From: Symsagittifera roscoffensis
Taxonomy: Eukaryota; Xenacoelomorpha; Acoela; Convolutidae
Reading direction: 5' to 3'
Length of the DNA: 64,000 bases
Assembly (NCBI RefSeq): GCF_963678635.1
Contig: NC_087063.1
Location: 34,820,540 to 34,884,539 of the forward strand
How positions within the stretch are numbered: the first letter of the stretch is position 1; every line of letters begins with the position of its first letter. The position numbers and the translations under genes were made by a program. Of the stretch, positions 56,470 to 64,000 are shown one piece after another. Under the pieces are notes generated by a model. That model did not search any database. It was not told the DNA's origin and saw only the letters and a program-made list of their open reading frames with translations.

Positions 56470-56770
56470 GCGTACTTCGTGAAGTGTGGTCAATCATCAT
56501 TTGGACCTGGTTGTAACCACTATCCGTCATCCATACCTTTTGATGATCAATTTGTACCATTTCGTCGGACTCGGGCGACTCGATCATCTGCAATGGGAAT
56601 CTCAATTTCTTAGAGTCTTTCACCTGCTGGCAAGACAGATATGCATTGACCCCTTTTCACATGCCTTCACCATCCCAAGCCACTCAAAGCGTTTCAAGAT
56701 CCTCTGGTACGCTTTATCAATCCAGTGATGGCCCATCTGATCATGCAACCCGAATAATATTTTCTGAATA
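56470..56770 (-). pseudogene. Gypsy integrase zinc-binding and start of catalytic core
   Basis: The minus-strand reading has HHWIDKAYQRILKRFEWLGM, then LSCQQVKDSK, then MVQIDHQKVWMTDSGYNQV, giving H-H, a partial C-C pair and the first catalytic Asp. The middle of the core (56230-56470) is full of stops. Confidence 0.78.
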
Positions 56771-57042
56771 AAAATAATCGCTTTAGATTTGTACAGAACC
56801 TTGTCCTCTTCTCTGCTTTTGCAGGTAACGAGTCCATCCTTATTGAGATATAATCAACCGAACTCCTGCATGTAATACTGTCTCAAGATCCGTTAACTAT
56901 CTTCCTCCAGATTTCCTTTGTCTATTGCCGCCCCATATTCGACCCACTTTTTCAGGCTAGTTGTCATCAGATCATTCCGCTGCGCTCTCAGTAAGTCCCA
57001 GAGTCTGTATCTTGCTTTCCAGTATATTTTTTTGACACTAAG

Positions 57043-57989
57043 TTATCTTTTCAGCTCATCGGGTTGATGTGCGTTTTCGTCGTTTTTGACACAGCAAATT
57101 TTTGCCAATGGCTTTGTCTCCTGTTTGAATAGATCTAGCTCAATCCTGACTGCTCTTTTCTGTGGTAATAGGCTCATTGAACGTTTTGACACCGCTGACA
57201 TCTTCATCTCATCTGCCGCGTTATCGAAGACTCTTTCACTCGAGAACGGATAGCGATAATCATCAGGTTTTTGATATACCTCCCTGTCCAAGTCTCTTGG
57301 ACAGGGAGATATTCTCGAGAAATGAGCCTACCGTGGAGCATGTCTCGACGGCATATTATAATATACTTGATCTACTCATCCGTCTAATTTCCCGGACAAA
57401 ACTTTGTCCACCTGGTCTTGTGCGTCTGCATCTCCACTTCCTTCAGTGTCCGACTCCTCGGACAAAATTTCTCGCTCCGAGTGCGTCGACCCAATTTCAA
57501 TCAGTCCTTGATCAGGCGTGTCGAAAGTGAATGTCTTCTTTTGAATCCGGTTCTCTTGTTCCTTCGTCTTGTACGAGGTTTTCATTAATTGCTTTGAGGA
57601 ACTGAGGAGACTATTTATTGAACTACTGTCCTACAATCCATTTCATTTTCTTTATGCTGATGTCTTGATGGTTTTATCCGTACTTTCTCACTGACCGTCG
57701 ACGATGCCATGGCTGCTGTCCATTCGGGATTATCTTTATTCACTCCTCTTTCCAAAAATCGACCCAGCATCTGCATCACCTCTAATATGACCTTCACCGT
57801 TTTGTATAGCAATGAGCGGCTGATTGTTTTCATGTGAGACAGCTCCTGTTGAACCAGGTTTGAACTATACAACAGATTTAAGGGCATCAGATCCTTCTTG
57901 GAAAAAATCATAATCTCTGCTGCCTTTTCCACCGGCAGTTTAGGGTATCCCGTTACTTGATGTCCTGACTTATCCAACCATCTCATCAA
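57043..57989 (-). pseudogene. Gypsy RNase H-integrase linker region
   Basis: Frames at 57615-57989 (RWLDKSGHQVTGYPKLPVEK, NLLYSSNLVQQELSHMK, NPEWTAAMASSTVSEKVRI), 57376-57585 and 57043-57291 (RYPFSSERVFDNAADEMKMS) form a spacer of about 300 residues. Most gypsy elements have a much shorter linker here. Confidence 0.7.
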
Positions 57990-57999
57990 TGGAAGTGCA

Positions 58000-58660
58000 T
58001 CCTAATCGTCTTTGTCTGAAAACGCGAATTCTTCCTTAATTTTCTTCTGATTGGCTTGCTGCGGTTTCAATTGATCATAAAATTCGGTCTTCTTGCTGAG
58101 AATGTCAGCATTTCTGGTGCTCGTCACGCATCCTGGGTTCGATTATCATGTGGTAGCAGTCCAACCTAACTATCCAACGACCGATGTAACTCGAGTACGT
58201 TTTCAAGCAGGTTAAGGCTCGGTTGTCCACTCACAGCCTAAAGGCAGCGCTCCCTAGGTAGGCGCGATACTTCTCAACAAACGTGACTACCGCAACTATA
58301 CATGCTTTGGCGCACCATATTTCATCTCAGCGTCGCTAAATACTTTACTAACAATGGGACGGAAAACAGTTCTCCCACTCCATTCTTGTTCCTGATGCAC
58401 TGTTCCGAAAATGGCTACTACTTAAGCATGAGTGTCGAGAAATTGCCTGCCTTTCTTTGTGGGCATGCCTGGCACTAGCGCCTCACACGGCTCTCGTTCA
58501 AAGTTCTCGAAGGCTTCCTGAGCTCGTTCATTCCACTCAAACTTATTCCTTTTGTTGCTCATCAGCTGCTGCATCGGGTAGACTTTGTCTGCGTACCATT
58601 TTATGAATTCTCAATAACAACTCGCAAATCCTAGGAAGCTCATCAGTGTGTCTGTTCTGG
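58000..58660 (-). pseudogene. Gypsy RT thumb and RNase H
   Basis: It includes MSFLGFASCY, then a stop, EFIKWYADKVYPMQQLMSNK, RQFLDTHA (first RNase H Asp), GTVHQEQEWSGRTVFRPI and EMKYGAPKHV, with RNADILSKKTEFYDQL at the end. Many stops show decay. Confidence 0.8.
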
Positions 58661-58666
58661 GGCCGT

Positions 58667-58948
58667 TCATGTTAACAAGGCCTCCGCCGCATCCCGATCC
58701 GGCCTCACGCCAAGCTTATCCACCGTTCTTCTCAGATACTTTATCAAGTCCCTAACGATCTCGCATTTCGAGGGTTTGCACTCCAAGCCAGCCCTCTTCA
58801 TGCATTCAAAAATCTCATCAAGTCTGTCAAAATGGTCAGTCAAGGTGGGTGTGGCTATCACTCCTTTCCTCTGGGCCATAAAGACGCCAAATTCCCAAGG
58901 TGACTTCGAGGTTTCTAATTGAGCAGCATTTCTACTTCTACTCGGCAC
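58667..58948 (-). pseudogene. Gypsy reverse transcriptase with catalytic core deleted in frame
   Basis: The 93-codon open frame joins the RT opening (ETSKSPWEFGVFMAQRKG) directly to the palm/thumb boundary (TLTDHFDRLDEIFECMKRAG, then KPSKCEIVRDLIKYL and VRPDRDAAEALLT). The catalytic blocks (L-D-x-x-x-A-Y and Y-x-D-D), normally 120-150 residues in between, are absent, yet the frame stays open. The element cannot encode an active RT. Confidence 0.83.
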
Positions 58949-59049
58949 GTCTCCGACTTGTAGGTGTCACGCACCTCGCTCCTTCCGTGTGGGGGACGGC
59001 AACTTCTTCTAGTTCGATCTCGTGCTCGACAAAGTTACTACAAGATTCC

Positions 59050-60542
59050 ACGTCGCTCAAAATTTAACCTAAAAGCTGAAACGTTATGATTGTAGAAACT
59101 TTTTCAGTTGACTTTTATCCTTTTCCGGCCGCAAATTTAACTTTTAAGCTGAACCTGCGTTCAGCTTTAAATTTTTCTTAAATTTCTTGATGCCAAAAAA
59201 CACTGACTGAGCGTGTCTCAAAAAAATTAATTTCATTTTTTAAATATATTTTCTATCAATTTGAGCAACTTCAGCCAGAGATCTTTCAATAGAAACGTGT
59301 GCACTTAGAAAAAAAATAAAAGGAAAAAATATAATTCAAATTTGGTTGACACGCGTTAGATTTGACTTTTTTCCAAAAAGATTGGCTTCTGAAAAACAAA
59401 CCTAAGTGTAATTTACAGCTATGAAAAAGAACAAAATGATTTGATGGCTCACACAAGGAGACGTTTCATTGTTAATGATGCATTGCGAACTCCTCAAAAC
59501 TTTTGCGAAAATTAAGTGGATTCCAACTACAAAAATTTCGTGCGTGCGTTCACCGTACACCTACCTGCAACTTCAACTTTTGTCCTCGAATTTAGTTTGT
59601 GGATCATTCCACGAAAAGCTTATATAGCTAGTTATTCTGGATTTTTCAACTGCAAGTAAAGTCCGCAAAATGTAATTGGATTCCGCAATTTTAACTTGAA
59701 TCCGCAAATAGTTTCAAAGTAGATTCCGCAAATTTAAAAGGATACGGCAAATTGTCGGCGCATTCCGCAATTTTGTTTTATGAATTGAACAAAACCAGTT
59801 TTTGCGTATGAAGAATTAGAAGCTAGAACTTGAGACATTTTTTTTACAAGTGCGCAGTTTAAAAGCACCGGCTTAGCCCTTGTCAGCTCAATCCCCGAAA
59901 AAATTTTATATCATTGCTTAACTAAAATCGTGGATGAACTCATTCATAAGCAAAATCATTAAGTGGGTTTAGTGAGTTTTGGTCATGTTTTGAAAACATG
60001 TCAATGATTAAAACTCTAATTCTTCTCTAAAATCTGACCTTGTTATGTTGCGTTATCAGCATATAAGATTATCTTTTTAGTGTTATAGGCCTAATCACTA
60101 AATTTAAACACATATGATGTGAATTGTGTAAATATTCCATAACCTGTACTGGATTCACCAAAAGCTGTTGCTGATTCTACATAATTGGCTGTTTTTGGAG
60201 CAATTTTCGCAAAAACAATATTTTAGGTATTTGTTCCTGGAAAACAAAACAACAGAGAAGATCAAGAAAACAGAAATGTCAAGTATGCGGCGACAAAAAT
60301 TTTTATCGGCCTGTTCTGGAATTCGCTTTCAGTTTGCAGAATGCACAGTTTGGTCTCGTAAAGTACAATAAGTTATATTATGGCTCTATCTTTTTTCTAA
60401 TTACATTCTCAATTAGTGCATCGTGTAATGCAGTTGTTAGTGATACCTGTTCCCTTGCTCTGCATGTTGAAAACACAGTTTGAATTCTTTACCGTTGTTG
60501 AATTTTTAAATTTTTATTAGACCGAATTGGAATTTGAACCCA
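59050..60542. other. Noncoding AT-rich region right of the gypsy element
   Basis: I see no gene here. It contains a short cluster of degenerate TCCGCAA repeats at 59650-59775 and otherwise unremarkable AT-rich sequence. The gypsy homology ends near 59050. Confidence 0.5.
59650..59775. repeat. Degenerate short repeat cluster with (A/T)TCCGCAA(A/T) motif
   Basis: Six related words occur in about 125 bp: GTCCGCAAAA, ATTCCGCAATTT, AATCCGCAAAT, ATTCCGCAAATTT, ATACGGCAAATT and ATTCCGCAATTT. The spacing is about 18-28 bp. Confidence 0.7.
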
Positions 60543-61996
60543 CCCGCACTGACAGAAATGGTTTCCGGTCGATTTAAATCGATTTCAAATCGATTTTAAA
60601 TCGATTTAAACCGATTAACCATGACCATTTTACGAACTCAAATGGATTTTAAATCGATTTAAATTGATTTTTTTGAAAATTTTAAAGCGATTTAAGTGTC
60701 TAAAAAATCGATTTAAATCGATTTCGATGGATTTTCCGACTCACTAAAATCCATCGGAATCTCACTTAAATCCATCGGAATCTCACTTAAATCCATTTTA
60801 AATCGATTTAAATCGATCTTTTTGAAAATTTTAAATCGATTTAAGTGTCTAAAAAATCAATTCAAATCGATTTCGATGGATTTCACGACACACTAAAATC
60901 GATTTTTTTTTGCTAACAAGGCAAAAAAAACATGCAATTTAGAAAACTAATTAAAATTCTTGATTTTTTAAATAAAAACACACGTACCAGATTTTTCAAA
61001 ATTATGCAATGAAATCATAGAAATAAACATTTTTGAATAGTTCTTCGAGACAGAGGAGAAATAAGCAAAGCCGTGGGACGAAACACGATTTTTCAAAAAA
61101 ACCAATATTTCACTAAAAAATTAATTACCCAAAAACGAGGATGAAATAACCAGTGGCCATTATATCAAAATCAAGCTATGATATTGGGCTACAGATAGCA
61201 ATAAACATTTTTGAATAGTTCTTCGAGACAGAGGAGAAATAAGCAAAGCAGTGGGACGAGCCACGATTTTTCAAAAAAAAAAAACAATTTTTCACTAAAA
61301 AATTAATTACCTAAAAACTAGGAAGATTTAACCAATGGCCCTTATATCAATATCAAATACGATTTTGGGCTACAGATAGCAACAAACATTTTAAGAATAG
61401 TTCTTCGAGACAGAGGAAAAATAAGCAAAGCCGTGGGACGAAACACGATTTTTCAAAAAAAACCAATTTTTCCCTAAAAAATTAATTACCTAAAAACTAG
61501 GCAGATTTAACCGGAGATTCTCTCCGTGGCGTAGCGAGAGTCTCTGTATCCTCGGGGGGGGGGGGGGGAAGGGGGAGGCATTTTACAAGAATCTTAGTCA
61601 AGTTTACAAGCATTATTTTAGCATTGCAAGCATTTTAGTCAACTTTGGTATTTGTAACGACACGTGACAAAAACTTTTATTCTTTTTTCTGTCATTCGAA
61701 AATTTGAAGAAAAAAAAGAAGTGGAAAAAAATCGATTTAAATCGATTTAAAATTGATTTGGATCGATTTCATTTTGGGTCAGATTTAAGATCCATTCAAA
61801 TCGATTTAAAATCGACTGGAATCGATTTTTTTAGCGTTGAAATTAAATCGATTTAAATCGATTTAAAATCGATCCAAATCGATCTGAATTTTTTGTTTTG
61901 ACTAACTTACTTTTTTACAACTTAAATCGATTTCAATCTAATCTGCATACTTTTTTCATACTAAAATCGATCGAAATCCATTTTTGTCAGTGCGGG
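60543..61996. mobile_element. Foldback/MITE-like DNA element with TIRs and ATCGAT-palindrome arrays
   Basis: The ends are CCCGCACTGACAGAAATGG and its inverse (CCATTTTTGTCAGTGCGGG), 19 bp with one mismatch. Both subterminal regions (about 60572-60940 and 61720-61990) consist of variants of TTTAAATCGATTTAAA, a perfect palindrome. The centre holds a 181 bp tandem repeat and a G-rich tract (15 G at 61554-61568). No transposase is encoded, so it is non-autonomous. No clear target-site duplication is seen. Confidence 0.78.
61018..61512. repeat. Tandem repeat, ~181 bp unit, 2.7 copies, inside the foldback element
   Basis: The unit begins AAACATTTTTGAATAGTTCTTCGAGACAGAGG and recurs from about 61022, 61203 and 61384. 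Copies share GTGGGACGA-CACGATTTTTCAAAA and TTAATTACC-AAAAAC. They are noncoding. Confidence 0.85.
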
Positions 61997-64000
61997 CAAC
62001 CTGACAGGGCGTTTGTTTAGTTCATTTCATCATTCGTTTTTCCTGATAAACAAAAAGCATTTCGATTATCAGATGCAGTTTAGTTTAATATTGGTGTTTA
62101 CATCAGAAATTTTTTGCTCTATCTTTGTAATAAAACTATGCTTGTGTGCACAACTTTTCCTTTGCCTGCACCTGATTTATCGCTTCTGATGAAATTTTCC
62201 TGATTAAAATTTCCCTTATCCGTTTCAAGACAGTTACCAACTCGCATTTCTTTCATAAAACAAAATTTAACGCTTGTTCTTTTTTAGCAGGCTGCTCAAT
62301 TTATTTTAGGAGTTGATTTTGTTGACATTTTAGAGCCTTTTCTTTCAAAATTCTAGTCCAGTAATGTTCATTCATCTCTCGAAGATAAGATGTTTGACTG
62401 ATGTGTGATGCTTGACTGAGATGTTTTGACCAACTCAGCCCACACTAACTACTCAACCCACACTAATATAACTCGGCTGAAGGAAAAACGTGTTTGACTG
62501 AGTTCTACTCAAACGTCCAGTAGATTTAGGGGATTTCTTTTCTAGGTTCGTTCTCTCTTTCCTAACGCCACCGCAAAGTCGTCCTTTGGGCAGTGAATTC
62601 AGTGGGGCGACCGAGCTTCACTACTATCTACAATCCCGAAAGGGTTACTTTGGTGGCAACTATTCTGTATTGTATTATACTGCTTGCCCCTCTGTGTATT
62701 GCTTTTCGGTTGTCTTGTCTCGTCTACTCAATACAATCGCAAGAATTTCCAATGATAAACTAATTTAGATGATTATATGTCCAATTACAGAAGGCTCTGA
62801 GTGGCCAGGATATAATTTAATAATCAAGTCAAAAGGAAAGGGTCCGCGATTTATCGGACAAATTGCCTAATTGCAATTAACTTCCAACTATTTCTACTAA
62901 CACTTACTATTCTCTCTCTCTCTAGAGAATGTCTGATGAGAACCAACTATCTACTGGTCTCTTACTCCGAGAACCAATTACCTGACTAACTAGGAATAAT
63001 TGTTCTCTCTAACTAACGGAGAAACAACTATACTCTCTCTCAGTATCAATTACTCTCTTCTCTGACGAGAACCAACTACCCTTAATAGTAGCTAACACTG
63101 TTCTGACTCTTAAAGGCTCTCCGCTACCCTCCAATTCCTTATCTTTCTTTACACTTAGTTTCAGTTAAGTCACGCCATTCCCTATCAGTCCTGATATCCC
63201 TTTAAATTAACCGTCCGCACATGTTTAAGACTATATCCCTCCCCCTGTCAACTCTGCCACGTGCCAATTTTGTTTTTTTTATCAATCTTTTCACACTTAT
63301 TAGATACGCCGTATGCAGTAGCTGTCACAATCCGACCAAGCAAACAAATGTCATACGATTCTAATCAACTAATTCCTGACCTCAGTGACTTCAGCCCTCG
63401 AGTTCAACTCAACCTCCAATGCATGCCATGTTTACTCAGTGACCCTCCCAAGGTCTTTATTTTAATTATCCCGTTAACATTACGACCTCACAACGGTAGG
63501 GTAAGACCCTTTTCGTTATTAGCTAATTCATTTCAGGCGTCTAAATTTTCTATCTGTACTCTATTCCAATCCCGATCTTCTAACTATCAGGCGAACGTAA
63601 TTCGTCTATTAGGGGTCAAATTAAACCAAAAATCACCTCCGGAGAGCCAGGTAAATTTCCCGTCTGTTGATACTATCTAGGAGACCTAATTATCCTATTA
63701 CTATCAATTTCCTCTGGGACTACTTTTTTTTAGTCTAGTTGAATTGCTATTATTAGATCATTCGCCAAGCTAAACTGAACCCAATGTTTACCAAGTCCAC
63801 TTTGAAATAACTCTACTACTCCAAGGTTGCATTGTAAAACATATATCTTTATCAGCTATTGCTCTACTTCCCAATATATAATTTTTCCTCCCAACTTCTA
63901 GCAAGGTGACCCATTCTCATTTCCAGGGGTTGGGCTGGGGAATACGCCACTTTCCTGTGTTAATCTCGGAGTTTTCCTTGGAATTTTTGGGGTCAGGACG
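61997..64000. other. Right-end region with pyrimidine-rich, GAGAACCAACT-repetitive DNA
   Basis: Composition changes here: CT-rich, less A-rich. Between 62920 and 63090 the words GAGAACCAACTA, GAGAACCAATTACC, GAGAAACAACTA and GAGAACCAACTACC recur. A plus-strand open frame at 63261-63680 (139 codons) has no recognisable domain. The region could be the LTR or untranslated leader of an element that continues past the window, but no terminal motif was seen. Confidence 0.4.

Noticed and set aside
63261-63680. Plus-strand 139-codon open frame as a gene
   Set aside because: No domain, no splice or start context, and it lies in CT-rich repetitive DNA where stop codons are rarer on that strand.
1-64000. 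CRISPR arrays, rRNA, prokaryotic promoters or terminators
   Set aside because: None is visible, and the introns and retroelements show that the DNA is eukaryotic.

Overview
This window is animal (metazoan) nuclear DNA from an AT-rich genome. The evidence is a long spliced gene with GT-AG introns that encodes a TRPM-family cation channel, surrounded by retroelements typical of invertebrates: Ty3/gypsy, BEL/Pao, Penelope-like, a LINE with a restriction-like endonuclease, a CR1/jockey-like LINE and tRNA-derived SINEs. There is no prokaryotic operon, rRNA, CRISPR array or intact tRNA gene. An aquatic invertebrate is my best guess; I cannot name the species.

Layout. (1) 1-0.85 kb, plus strand: the last two candidate exons of an unidentified gene, convergent with TRPM. 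(2) 3.6-26.5 kb, minus strand: a complete 13-exon TRPM model. The exon phases all match and the spliced CDS is 5328 nt, or 1775 residues plus stop. Its introns hold a truncated gypsy element between two ~0.7 kb direct repeats (intron 12), homologous sequence in introns 2 and 5, several SINEs, and a decayed LINE (intron 1). (3) 27.2-28.5 kb, minus: 3' end of a LINE ORF with a CCHC motif and an endonuclease-like domain. (4) 28.9-35.2 kb: two Penelope-like copies in a large imperfect inverted repeat, the right one carrying a ~272 bp triplication and an internal deletion. (5) 35.4-54.1 kb, minus: a mosaic of two rearranged BEL/Pao copies mixed with repeated pieces of a multi-ORF block that I could not identify. 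(6) 54.4-59.05 kb, minus: a gypsy pol region with an LTR-like end, a long integrase C-terminal extension and an RT whose catalytic core is deleted. (7) 59.05-64 kb: noncoding DNA with a short degenerate repeat cluster, a 1.45 kb TIR-bounded foldback element full of ATCGAT-type palindromes with a 181 bp tandem repeat in the middle, and a pyrimidine-rich stretch.

The only clearly functional gene is the channel. Its TRPM homology region, six-helix core, TRPM1/3/6/7-type pore and TRP helix can all be read; it has no C-terminal kinase or Nudix domain and ends in a long charged tail. The rest is mostly mobile DNA in various stages of decay. The items most worth a second look are the unidentified multi-ORF block (41-54 kb), the duplicated splice acceptor in TRPM intron 12, the repeat shared by two TRPM introns, and the foldback element.
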